Below are positions 10,601 to 21,046 of a stretch of 64,000 nt of DNA, piece by piece (the stretch's first letter is position 1; every line of letters starts with the position of its first letter). The DNA lies in contig BSQZ01000039.1 in the NCBI GenBank assembly GCA_033239005.1, positions 2,748,816 through 2,812,815 on the forward strand, given 5' to 3'. A program made the position numbers and the translations under genes. This stretch comes from Lamellibrachia satsuma. Taxonomy: Eukaryota > Annelida > Polychaeta > Sabellida > Siboglinidae. The notes beneath the pieces were generated by a model, which searched no databases, was not told the DNA's origin, and saw only the letters and a list, made by a program, of their open reading frames with translations.

Positions 10601-13600
10601 AAAAAAAAAATTATGTCTTAGAACATATATATTTACAACCAAAAATTAAAAGAGAATAGCCATTTAAATTGGTCAAAATAACTTACTTTGCTTCTTTTGC
10701 ACTTTTATTTTATAAATTCCCTCTTAGAAATCACATATATAACTTATCAGTCCTCTTAGAGAATTGAGTAAAAAAAACAGCAATGTTTAGCCGCTATGAT
10801 TTCCATTCCAATACAGAGTTATAATAAAATACAAAAAAACTTATATTGCACTAAAATCCTTGGGAAACCCTACCTCAGCAGCACACCAAAATGAAAGTGT
10901 TAGGCAATTTCTAGTTGGTTTAACAATTCCAGTCATAAAACAGTTGGATCAATATATGCTTAGGCACTATGGAAGTAAGCGAGTTCAACAAGGTGGGTTT
11001 TTAGTTGACAGCAAAATGTTACAATATTTCCTGCCTACTTAAACGCTAATAGAAAGCGAGTTCCACAGAGTTGGTGCAGAAACTGAGAAAGCTCTAGTTC
11101 TGACAACTGTCTTAATACTGGGAACGAAAAGTGGAATAAAACTAGATGATCGAAGCTGTCTGGGCTGTCTTGCAGGTGTATGCAGTGAATGGAAATATGC
11201 CGGCTGCTGGATAGTGCTTGATAGGTAATTGTGCAGATCTTAATTGAAATGTCATATTGGACAGGGAGACAATGCAATGATTCAAGAAGTGGTGCTGAGT
11301 GAGAGAAACAAGGAGACTGGGTAACTACGCTTGCCAAACAATTTTATCTACCATCAGTTTGAGAACCCCCAAGAACGGGTGAGATCACAGCCGCCACACA
11401 GTCGACAATAACCAACTTCAGTGATGTTGACGAGAGTTTGTCGGTCTACAATTATACATATGCATTCAAAGAAGTATTTTGCAGAAATTACATATATAAG
11501 AAATTACGGTAAAATTTTTTTATGTGATCAGTTGAGAAAAAATTTTTATTTACAAATAAAATCTGTGAATGTAATATAATGATTCCTAGTTTGTTTTGTA
11601 GAAACAGCATATACAATATAATAGTACAACACAAAACACTTCTATAGTGCTAAAATCCTCAGGACACCTAATCTCAGCAGAACGTATGTACATGTTAAGG
11701 TAAAAAAATATGTTCTGTGATGAACTGAAATGCATAAAACAAATAGCAACTCAGTTGGAAGATTTGCCTGAAAATGTCTATATTGTGGTTTCAACAAAAA
11801 GTTTTTTATTTTGCCATAACATTTTCAGATGTGTGCTCTTTATATGTTAATGTGTTGCTGGGTTAAACTTCAGTGCCTTTGGTTAATTTAGCTTCTAGAG
11901 AAACATTTTATTTAATAATATTCAACACACATTTTTTTATTTGCACACAGACCTCTTGAACCTGATGATAGCTTCTAAATTTATAATAATAACTATTATA
12001 GTTTAACACAACACAACAAATTTATAATAATATTATAGTTTAACACAACTATATTATTACAGTTGTGTTAAAATTTTAGAACACAGTAAATGTTAATAAT
12101 CAACATGAACTTATTTCTTTACCCAACAACAATGGGAGATATAACAGGATTGTTAAGTTTACCTGCTCAGCAAGAGTGGCTTTGAGTGTTTCCAACTCTG
12201 ACAGAAGCTCAAATATGTCATAGACTTTACAGCAGCGGATAAGAGAGCCAATCATCTCAACTGTCTGCAAATAGAATCAGCCATTTTAGTAGAATCAAAA
12301 TGGCGCAGTGGCTGTTTGTTGAGGAGACCAGGGTTTGACTCCAACTGCTGCTGTTTCAAAACTTGGGCCAGAAGAGACATTAAAAGCTGTTTGGTCCCTT
12401 CTTTCTGGTGTATATGCCAGGGGAAGTAAAAGATCCCATACAGAGAAATGGAAAAAATTATGTTGTGGACTCACTAACTCTAGAGTAGGACACTCTGAAA
12501 TAAACCCAGTAGGACATTGCCAAGTAATTATCCAGGTCCAGATGAAACAACAGGTTTTCTGGAAATCAATACATTAATAATAATAATTAACTTCTATAGC
12601 GCCTATATTCTCAGGAACCTGATTTCAGAGGCGCAACAAAACAGAATAATTAAGCATAACTGTGTATAGGGACGTGCAAAAGTCATTATCAGAACGAGGG
12701 ACAACTGAAGATTTATGGTGGATATGCAATTTGGAAAAATATGTCTTGAGTTTTTTAGAAGATAGCTATAGTTCACATTTTCAAAGTGATGGAGAGTCCA
12801 TTCCAGACCCAGCGACAGAGAATGCATGTTTGCTCAAGTTAAGTTGTGTTTTAGGCACTTCCAGATCATTCTGAATCAATATTTCTCTCTTGAAAATTTG
12901 CTTAAATGAATCGCCTACTTAGTATAATTAAATTGAGCACTCTGGCCTGAATTTATTTTATTAACTGGGGTCGTCTGTAATATGCATACAATTGGTGGCG
13001 ACTGTTACCTTTCTACTGTTCTATCACATCCAGAGCTCACCTGTGTTGAGTCTTTCTGTCTTGCTTCCAACATGTCCTGCAGGCGGACGATATTAAATGA
13101 ACTGCCTGTGTCGAAGTAGACAATGTTTTGTTTCGTTTCCATGGCAACCGACAGTGCAATGCTTAGACAAAACTGCAACAGTGATAAGCAACAGAGTGAT
13201 AACCAAGCAATGAAACTATCAGTAGAGTTAATTAAACCGAGACAACCTGGTCGTGGTGCCGTGGATGAACCCCTGAAAGTTTGGTACCCGAGATGCAAAG
13301 ACTCTAGGAGTAGCATAACATATATACAAACAAATATACAAACATACATACAAACACACATGCATATACAAACACTTGGATTATAGTAAGATGTAATTGA
13401 CCTAAGTCTGATGACAACAGAACAGCAAGATGATTCCCTGTAGTATTTCAGAGTATCTACCTGTGTTTTGCCACTTGCGACTGGACCTATCACCTCAGTG
13501 ATCTCCGCTGTGTACAGTCCTCCGTCCAGCAAATGGTCAAAACTGCAAGACACAGCTACCGTAAATATTATAATTAAAGCTGCACCCTGACTTTTAATAT

Positions 13601-16600
13601 AAATCTCGACTTTTCTCCAACATGATGTCCCAACAGACCAAAGATTGTGTAGAAATGGTATTATAGACATGGACCTCTGCAATTTATCACTAGTCCTATT
13701 TCAGACACATTTAGTGAACAATCGAACCTATCTAGTATTAGCTACGACCGGCTAGCTTATTTGTAACTTTGTGCAAATTTTTTTAGTTTTGATGAAATCA
13801 TTGGACAAACTATTGCAGTAAATTTTGGTTCAGCCAAACCAAAATTCAGCTAAAAAAGGCGACAGCACACTAGTCATGATCTCCTTGCCAGTCAGGCTAC
13901 TCACTTTTGGAAGGTAACCAATCTAACAATCAATGCAAACTGTGTGACTCGACTCGTTCAACGATTTGACCAAAAGTATGCACTCTTCTGTTAAACTGAC
14001 TGTGCATATTACACTATTCACATACGACAGATCGGAACATCAACGATCCTTATTTACAATGGGCTAAATGCACTGTGGAGGCATGCAGCTTTAATTAGTA
14101 AATACCATCCATTGCATATTGCTGCTACTCTATATGAATAATATGTTATAATTATAAAAACAATACCTAGGTGGCACAATCACAACATTTCTTGGCGTTT
14201 TATAATTAATTGTATTATTAATTTATAATCGTGTTATAATTACCATGCAAGTTTTTTCCTGCAAACTTACCCCAAGGCACGTTAGGATGCTAATTTATAA
14301 TAAATAATAAACGATGAAGATAATGATTGGGGAATCCATTTTGTACCCAGTATAGCCATGCAAATAATAATATTGATGATTCATTTGGTGTTTGATTTTT
14401 AAGGGACGATCTCAAAACACTGAATTCATGAAACTTTGAAATATATTGACAGGTGTGCGACTTCAGCATCTTCACATTTGCCACGTCGAACTTTAGCTGT
14501 CACAACAAAAACTGGCCTGTATGTACTCAACGTCAGCACCACTATGAACTGTGATTGGGGAAAAAAATGTTTGGGGAAAAATACATCGATGTTTTGACAT
14601 TATCCCCAAAAGAAAAGGCTGGGAGAGATACTGACTTGGAAGAACCAGTCGAGATGATTGCAACCGACGACATGACATCATCGTAGAGGTCAGCACCGTT
14701 CATGGGGAACGCTGAATACTGGGCCAGGAGAACACGTTGAATTGACAGCAAGTCCTGTAAGTAGACAGGCAAGGAAACTATCATTATTTATTTTGCAGAA
14801 TGCAGTAATATACATCCTGTATGTTTATTACCTTATCCAGAACCTCACATGTGAGGGGGGGAATCTTACAAACCTAGCAATTTTTTTCCCAATTGAAAAA
14901 AAAATCGTCAAAATATCACCATTTTCGCAATCTTCTCACAAAAAATGGTGTGAAACATATAATCACCTGCAGTGCTGTTTCATGAATAATCTGATCATGT
15001 AATTCATCACTATAATTATTTTTGAGTAATTTAGCAACATGATCAAACAGAAAATTGTTTTTTCATGTTTAACAACTTGTGTTATATCTCTTTAAATAAA
15101 TACAATACAATAAATACAAACTTGTTAACTGCTTGATTTTCAAACAAACATAACAATAAGTATGGTAAAATGTGTTACATCAATGCAATTATAAATCTCA
15201 ATATTGTGGGACAGCAAGATCTCGATATTTTGAGGTATGACCACTTGGAACATCTGCCTACCACAATGACTTTTAATGAATATTAGACTGCCATTTGGAG
15301 TAATGTTCTGGGGTAATCAGGACATCAGTGCATGGATGACAGAGGACATTAGAGACAGGATAACGTAACACTGAACATAGATGAGCGAGAATTTGTCACA
15401 AATGGGTGACCCATCATTCATGGATGACCTGCTCATCACAAAGCCATTGATGATGAAATTTTTTTATTGTGTCGAACAAATGTGTCAGGTCAGCTGTTGA
15501 ATGGAAACTTTCAAATTTATTTAGATCCCACATCTGTCTAAAAATAGAATCAAGGGATTTATATTACATAACTAAATGGCTAATGTAGTGTAATACATAC
15601 TTTGAATATTTATTACAATAATATATTACGTCAAAAATACACGTAAATGTGGGCTCAATTTGGTAGTCATTGAGTTGTTTGTATGTGTAATTGTTTTTAA
15701 AGATTTCAGTTGTAGAAGTTTTAAGACAGAAATTATTACTCCAGTCCATCCAAAAGATTATAAGACATTGTGATGTTTCTTGTACCAAGCTGTTCTACGC
15801 AGCTATGTAACCAGAATATTTTCCAATAAATGTCACTCTATTGAGACCGTGTAGAAGATAATGTAGAAGATAATGCCTCCAGGCTCATGAATTCACACAT
15901 TGCGACTTCCAAAATAGGAAAAAGTTGAATCTACATAAATCTACACATATATAATCCATGAACAAGATGTTATTTTTTCTCTTGAAAAGTGGGATATTTT
16001 TTGTTGAAAAGTTGGATTTTTAAAAGAAAAAGTAGGATCTGTGTAAAACTGGGTTCTTTCTAGATGGACATGGGCAGTGTTGTGAGGCAGTAATACAAGG
16101 CCTGATGAATCAATACAAATGTAAACCCCCTAGACATGTATATATGGAAGGTTAAATCGATGCTTAGGCCAAATAATAAATGCCTGGTTTCTCACCAGAA
16201 TATTTTCAAACAGTAAATGAGTGATGAAGTTCTTTGTATGCTGATGGAAGTATTAGCGACTGTGAAAGGAGCTATTCTCAATCATCAACAACTTCAGATG
16301 TATGCCGAGTGTATTTCTTACAAACGCAGCGGCAAAGCTGTAATTAGAAACTCCCCACTAGTGGCACAATCAAAACGATTTCACCACTGTCACAACATAC
16401 ATGTGCAGATTCTGCACATCTTAATTTCATTTGGTACACTCTTAATTTTTTCAAGAAATCTCTCAATTTGAAACAATTGTGGATAGTGTTTGCATTGAAA
16501 ATGTGTCTAGAAACACAATAAAGTTTGTTTTTGATTAAAACTATATTACACGGTCAAGTGCATAGCTGCAATATAGTAACAAGTTGTAAACAACAAACCC

Positions 16601-18620
16601 ATTGCTGAGCCATCTACTTGTTTATAACACTCCATGACTGTCCATTTTTAATTTTTAATCAAGTTGTGGCAGTGGTGATATTCTGTGTGGCACCACTGTT
16701 GGGAGTGTGCCGTAATTAATGTTGTAAACATGCACATTTATTTGGCATGGTTTGGATCATATAGTAACCTCTTATTGCACAGGAAAACTGTACAGGAATA
16801 GTTTTTTAATAACAAATTACAGCCACAATTTCCAAATGTATGTGCCGGCAAGCAACCACAATTTTTGTACATGGCCTTACACATCTTCAACAGTTTAATG
16901 GGAATCATGGCCGGAATACCCTACTGGGTCATTCCACATCAAATCACAGGATGGTCCACACACTGTGTCTTCAGACCTCTTCAATATTTCACCAGATATA
17001 CCCCAAATCTAAAATTCTTGCATCCTACTCCTAATAATTTCTAAGAGACAATTTTTTTTGACCTTAGGCATACCCATTTTTGCCAAAAAAAATACATTTC
17101 GGTAAAGTTTGAGATCCAATAACTCATTAATGAGTAGGCCTGAGCGTTGCAATTGTGTGTGCATGATTACGTGCATGCGTGCGTGCATGCGTGTTTACTT
17201 TGATCCATTTAATGCCTACAAAATAGCACTTACATTCATGGTAACTCCAAAATATTTCATGGTTCTGTAGTGGACTGATGGCTACATGGTCTGTCTGTAT
17301 CACCAAAAGGTTGGTCACCGAGTTATATGCATTTTGGACAATAAATACTCTAGGATTCTAAAAAAATGAAAAAAACACTAACAAGGTTAAATTTCAAATG
17401 CAAAATTCATCATGTAGGAACATAAGTAAAAACTTATAAATTGTACCATTTTGTAGCTTAGTATGTAGGTTCTTGTGAAATGTTGTGATCTTCTGAAAAT
17501 GCCTTCATACAAAATATATTTCACAGATGGTACCTCGCAAAATGACAACTGTGATTTTAATAACTTTCCAAGGCTCCAGGTGCACAACCATTTTATACAT
17601 GAATGAAGTCAAAGAGGATATTCTATCTACTGGTCAGAGAAAACGCACAAAATGTCATGGTCGGGTTACTGGAAATAAAATTTTGCAAAAACGGGTATAC
17701 CTAAGGTAATAAAAATAATTTTATCTCACAAACTATTATAAGTAGAATGCTAAAATTATAGATTTGTTCTTTTGGGTATTTGAGGAATATCTGCATGGTA
17801 AAAAGATATTTGAAGATATAGTGGGGGAGGTGGATTTCTGAGAATCTGGTGATTTGATGTGAAATGAAACTGCCTGAATGCCCCAATCCTGGTCGGAAAA
17901 CTCCAACCGCTTTGTCAGAATGCCTCACTAACATTCATAATGACCCACTGATTTTAACACAGTCAAACATATATACAAATAATTAAACTATGTATAAGTA
18001 TATTACACCAAAACTATACTTCTATAACTTCGAAATTGTTACTTTTTAACTGTTTCATAGGCTTAATTTTTTCCTTTAGATGATTATGAATTACACATAT
18101 TTTTGTTTTGTTCTAATTTCAATATTTGTTTAACTTGGATACTTCGCCAACTACACCTAATCAGAAGGATGACGTGGCGCGATATGGTGGTGGTGGCCAT
18201 GGTCTATATTGAAAGAACCATAACCAATCCAAGCCATAACATAACTTGTCGTAACTAACGTAAGTCACAATCACGTTTCTCATAAAAACAATATTATCAT
18301 AAGCAATAACACAAATAACCTCGGTTTTATAATCGAATATATTATAATTAGCTACCACAACAACAGGGCATTGCAACCATCGGTAGCGCATTTCGACGAA
18401 GCGGTTGGAGCATTGCCATTGGCATTGCGACCGCGTTCCTTTGATGGGACGTGAACAGTGAGCGATAATTAAGTACTTTGTAAGAAACTTTTGATTTCTG
18501 CGATAATTCGTCCAGGTCCATTATTAGGACATCCACGACATTGTGCACGCCTATTCTAGACAACTTTTCCATAATGACTGGCGTCAATGCAGGGCATAAA
18601 CCAATCCTTAGTCGTGGCAT
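7450..18620 (-). CDS. RAD51D: DNA repair protein RAD51 homolog 4 (RAD51D), complete, 8 exons
   Basis: RAD51D is a RAD51 paralogue of the BCDX2 complex, acting in homologous-recombination repair in the nucleus. Coding exons, in order: 18620-18477, 14754-14636, 13542-13461, 13172-13041, 12264-12163, 11445-11352, 10232-10162, 7695-7450. They sum to 990 nt, 329 residues plus TGA; the human protein has 328. All introns are GT-AG and the phases agree. The N-terminal domain (1-48) is in exon 1. The linker motif [17 protein letters not shown] is in exon 2. Walker A is GPVASGKT (107-114), with the lysine at 113 as in human. Walker B is LKLVIVD, ending at D208. The RAD51-family [12 protein letters not shown] lies in the last exon. 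The gene is divergent from GCN1. It looks intact, although its introns are loaded with transposon remnants. Confidence 0.95.
7696..8359. other. RAD51D intron 7, unassigned part
   Basis: No coding similarity seen. A stretch near 7785-7830 (acagggttcccac) resembles the end of a hAT-type element, but no partner end was found. Confidence 0.4.
8360..8680 (-). mobile_element. LINE RT C-terminal fragment
   Basis: The minus strand encodes the familiar LINE tail [18 protein letters not shown], then, after frame changes, [15 protein letters not shown] and [10 protein letters not shown]. It is decayed and lies inside RAD51D intron 7. Confidence 0.75.
8681..9194. other. RAD51D intron 7, no feature seen
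   Basis: AT-rich intronic sequence with a short GT-rich run near 9095-9120. No gene or element recognised. Confidence 0.4.
9195..9660 (+). mobile_element. LINE RT fragment, decayed
   Basis: The plus strand encodes SLKKRFV, stop, [14 protein letters not shown] and, after further breaks, [16 protein letters not shown]. These match the RT thumb and tail of RTE-like LINEs. In-frame stops and frameshifts show it is dead. Confidence 0.7.
9661..10161. other. RAD51D intron 7, no feature seen
   Basis: A short direct duplication is visible: ggtattttgctgcttttacattccatttaaatac near 10030-10066, and a similar copy at 10080-10115. Nothing else recognised. Confidence 0.4.
10162..10232 (-). CDS. RAD51D: RAD51D exon 7 (residues 225-248)
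   Basis: A 71-nt exon. Acceptor TTTCCAG, donor GTAAGT. Encodes [19 protein letters not shown] and AVL, matching human LALMMQLARELKTLARDLG. A LINE tail starts about 60 bp upstream in the preceding intron. Confidence 0.9.
10290..10480 (+). mobile_element. LINE 3' end remnant
   Basis: A deleted tail of the same LINE family as 1-508: aatcaatggaacaaatt, then a [15 protein letters not shown] stretch, then the shared 3' UTR ccaatggcttccttgtccac, ending in an AT-rich tail. It lies in RAD51D intron 6. Confidence 0.75.
10840..11340 (-). mobile_element. LINE C-terminal fragment and 3' UTR
   Basis: Minus-strand 11337-11035 encodes [28 protein letters not shown] and LCGTRF, resembling the C-terminal region of CR1/L2-type ORF2. 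The segment around 11040-11140 is the reverse complement of the LINE tail at about 62640-62770 (gagttccacagagttgg). It lies in RAD51D intron 6. Confidence 0.7.
11352..11445 (-). CDS. RAD51D: RAD51D exon 6 (Walker B)
   Basis: Acceptor ATTGTAG, donor GTAGAT, 94 nt ending in phase 1. Encodes the Walker B strand LKLVIVDC, then [10 protein letters not shown]. The serine that follows the Walker B aspartate in human is a cysteine here. Confidence 0.92.
11446..12162. other. RAD51D intron 5
   Basis: Contains a short LINE-like 3' tail near 11636-11690 (cttctatagtgctaaaatcc). Near 11975-12075 there is a local repeat of tttataataa and tttaacacaac blocks, partly inverted, able to fold. No gene seen. Confidence 0.45.
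12163..12264 (-). CDS. RAD51D: RAD51D exon 5 (residues 160-193)
   Basis: Acceptor TTTGCAG, donor GTAAAC, 34 codons in phase 0. Encodes [21 protein letters not shown], aligned to human [21 protein letters not shown]. Confidence 0.92.
12299..12440 (+). mobile_element. tRNA-derived SINE remnant
   Basis: A weak match to the SINE family at 61382: tggcgcagtggct (A-box region), gggtttgactcc (B-box region), then ctgctgctgtttcaaaacttgg. Diverged; RAD51D intron 4. Confidence 0.55.
12585..12870 (-). mobile_element. LINE 3' tail remnant
   Basis: Begins aataataataattaacttctatagcgcc, an inverted LINE tail also seen at 11636 and 23712. It then runs into sequence resembling the 62640/11040 LINE C-terminus (agagtccattccagaccc). 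Decayed. Confidence 0.45.
13041..13172 (-). CDS. RAD51D: RAD51D exon 4 (residues 116-159)
   Basis: Acceptor TTGCAG, donor GTGAGC, both ends phase 0. Contains [19 protein letters not shown] and [12 protein letters not shown], matching the human segment that follows Walker A. Confidence 0.92.
13461..13542 (-). CDS. RAD51D: RAD51D exon 3 (Walker A)
   Basis: Acceptor CTTGCAG, donor GTAGAT, 82 nt, residues 88-115. Contains [19 protein letters not shown] followed by the phosphate-binding loop GPVASGKT. Confidence 0.95.
13543..14635. other. RAD51D intron 2 with a half copy of the satellite-core TIR family
   Basis: Bases about 13730-14040 match the left half of the element at 24875-25656: tcattggacaaactattg and cgatttgaccaaaagtatgc. 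The other half is missing. The rest, about 14041-14635, is AT-rich with no gene seen. Confidence 0.5.
14636..14754 (-). CDS. RAD51D: RAD51D exon 2 (residues 49-88)
   Basis: Acceptor TTACAG, donor GTCAGT, leaves phase 2. Encodes the conserved linker [18 protein letters not shown] and AIISTGSS, which in human RAD51D joins the N-terminal domain to the ATPase core. Confidence 0.95.
14755..16923. other. RAD51D intron 1, proximal part
   Basis: About 2.1 kb of AT-rich intron. Short open frames have no recognisable products. No element boundary could be fixed. Confidence 0.4.
16924..17872. mobile_element. Fold-back element with long inverted termini
   Basis: The left end, gggtcattccacatcaaatc, is inverted at the right end (gatttgatgtgaaatgaaac). 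Further in, ttgaccttaggcataccc near 17060 pairs with gggtatacctaaggtaa near 17694. Both arms therefore extend at least about 170 bp. There is no transposase frame. It lies in RAD51D intron 1. Confidence 0.7.
17873..18476. other. RAD51D intron 1, distal part
   Basis: No feature recognised before the exon 1 donor. Confidence 0.4.
18477..18620 (-). CDS. RAD51D: RAD51D exon 1 (residues 1-48)
   Basis: Start ATG at 18620-18618. It encodes the N-terminal domain ([14 protein letters not shown]; ends KVSYK) and is 48 codons long, like the equivalent human segment. Donor is GTACTT after TACAAA, phase 0. TATAAA sits just 5' of the ATG, but its role is unclear. Confidence 0.93.
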
Positions 18621-18859
18621 TTTATACTGAATAGCACACGTTAGCAGCCACGTTTTTAAGCAGCGCACGTAACCTTTGACCCAAAACATTACAGTAGTTT
18701 TGTTTATTTTCCTTCTTAAATGCACAAAAACGTGAAAACAAATATGTATATTGTTATTTTGGGGAAATATGACCAAATAAAAAGCATATGATTGTATTTT
18801 ATACGAGAGAGAAAGTATTCGGCAGGTGATGATTGGTCGTCGGTGATTGCACAACCAAT
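18621..18859. promoter_or_regulatory. Bidirectional promoter region of RAD51D and GCN1
   Basis: Only 239 bp separate the two start codons. The GCN1-proximal end holds CCAAT boxes in both orientations (ATTGG at 18832-18836; CCAAT at 18855-18859). The GCN1 start lies in CCAATATGGCGGAC, a good match to a YY1-type site overlapping the initiator codon, with A at -3 and G at +4. Transcription start sites cannot be read from sequence. Confidence 0.75.
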
Positions 18860-18877
18860 ATGGCGGACTGCAGTAAT
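18860..18877 (+). CDS. GCN1: GCN1 exon 1 (residues 1-6)
   Basis: An 18-nt coding exon, ATGGCGGACTGCAGTAAT, then donor GTAAGT. The start is chosen because it matches the human MAAD start and splices in frame to exon 2. Confidence 0.88.
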
Positions 18878-20990
18878 GTAAGTTTTGAGCGATGTGGCTG
18901 ACGTATTTATTATAAAATTCGTTGTTTGATAGGAATAGTATTTCATCAATGCGTTCATGCTTCAATTATTTGCAGGTTGCTGATGTGCTAAAGCGGTTTG
19001 CAACAAAAATAACAACATCGAGCGTGAAAGAGCGTCAAAAAATACTGTCTGATCTTCTGCCATGCGTTCGCAAGAAAGGTAGTTGCCTAAATTGGCACAT
19101 GTTTGTGACATATTTGGAAACTGCATCTATTTTCAGTTTCACTATTTGGATATGTAGTTGAACATTTGTGTAATTTATAATCATCACATCCTTAATATTT
19201 TTTATAATCTTTGTTATAAGTGTTATCCATGCCTATTCAGGGTTAGAATTTAGCCTAAAATTAGTGCGGAACAGCAGGGCCCCAACTTCACCAAAAGTGG
19301 GGGCCAAGAAATAGTTGCACGAAAAAGCCGTAATGTAAGTTTGTTCAACAAAATTGTTTATTTTGTACACAACGCGTGTGCGGCGAATGTGGCTTTGCGG
19401 CAGCCTGATTAGTAATTATCATATACGTAAAAGCAGATTTGTAGCTAAGATCAAGACCTGACATTCCTTGCATATCACACATGCACATAAATGATGTGTA
19501 TGACTGCCTGTTCTTTGCAAGAGCATGCGCTGTAACAAACAACTTCTTCAGATGTGCAGCATTTGTAGCATCAATGCTTTGCAGTGTTTGTTCTGCTTTA
19601 GATGTCCCTAGGCATATAGAAAAAATCAGCAATTTATTTAGTTGCAAGCATATTAAAATTACGTTTTTGAAATAATTTTAGTCAAAGCATCCCTGAACTG
19701 AATTACATATATATATATTAGTGCCCTGCGCGGGCCTAGAATTTGATCCCAAGCCCGGCCCGCAGTTAGGAGTTAGAGTCCAGGCCCAGCCCAGGCCCGC
19801 AATAATTTTTGAAGCCCGGCCCAGGCCCGCAAACTAGAATTTAGGCCCAGGCCCGACCCAGAACGTGAATGTTTGGCCCAGGCCTGGCCCATACCCGCGG
19901 CCCACTAAGTTTAGAGAAGATAAACCTATAATCTTATAACAAAGACGAAAAACAAATAAACTGTAAAACAGACTTATTGTTTTATTAAATAAAAAACATC
20001 TATATATATGGGATGGGGCATAATATCCTTAGCTCTTAGTGGAGTACTACTCTTATGCTGAAGGTCCATAGTGTGCTGGATGAGTTCTAAAAATCCAGCA
20101 CCACCAACTTCTTCAAACTTACGAATATCCTGAAGAAAAATCAAAATAAAACTTCTTAGTGTCATTACTATTAAATATGACAACATTTGTTATATTTGGC
20201 TTTAATGTATTGGCTTATGGTTAGGGTAGGAGATTTGTTTATCTAACCCTGACTTAAACCATATGCAAGCCATAACCCCAATTTATATTGTTAATTGAAT
20301 TAGCTCAACTAAGTTAACATAATTTAATATGATATTTCAATTAAATGTCACCCACTGGCACTGACACTCAGTGGCATTTCCAGCAGGCCTGCAGTCACTA
20401 GCCCGAGACAGGTTCAGACGTGTGAATTAGTACTAGTGTGGATGAATTAGGACTGGGGAGAAATACCAATTACCAACTGGGTTCGGTACTGGGTAGTGGC
20501 CTAGTGGGCACTTGGCAGTGGACAGGTCATTCAGGTGGGCAATGTTTGGAGGGAAGACCTAGACAATAGAATGTCCACTGGTAGGGTCAGAGGGTGATAA
20601 GTTGATGGTTAATCATGGCTTGATTGCCTTTGCAAATATTTCTAAAATAAACATTTGGGGCTGGCTACTTTCAGCCAAGTGAACTTATGGGGCCATTAGA
20701 TTCCATGCAAGGTCTCAATTTGCAACAATATAATACTAAAGAAATAATTTTAAGCATTCATTAACCGGAATTACAATTTATAATCGGTTTTTATTAAAAA
20801 ATAAAGTAATAATCGGTGTTTTGTATGAATATTTTTATTATGTCCAAGCCCGGCCCAGCCCGGCCCGCTCACACTAGGCCCCGGCCCAAGCCCGATGTGT
20901 TAAAATTGTTGCCTGGCCCGGGCCCGCAGTATGTATGCCTGGCCTGGCCCGCAAAATTATGTAGAGGCCCGGCCCGGCTCGCGCAGGGCA

Positions 20991-21046
<56 letters not shown>

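Noticed and set aside
18348..18965. 205-codon minus-strand frame read as one exon
   Set aside because: Only 18477-18620 matches RAD51D. The frame runs through the donor on one side and the promoter region on the other.
20816..21046. Plus-strand frame rich in Gly, Pro, Ala and Arg ending in an Ile-Tyr run
   Set aside because: It is a translation of the GC-rich subterminal array and the TA microsatellite.
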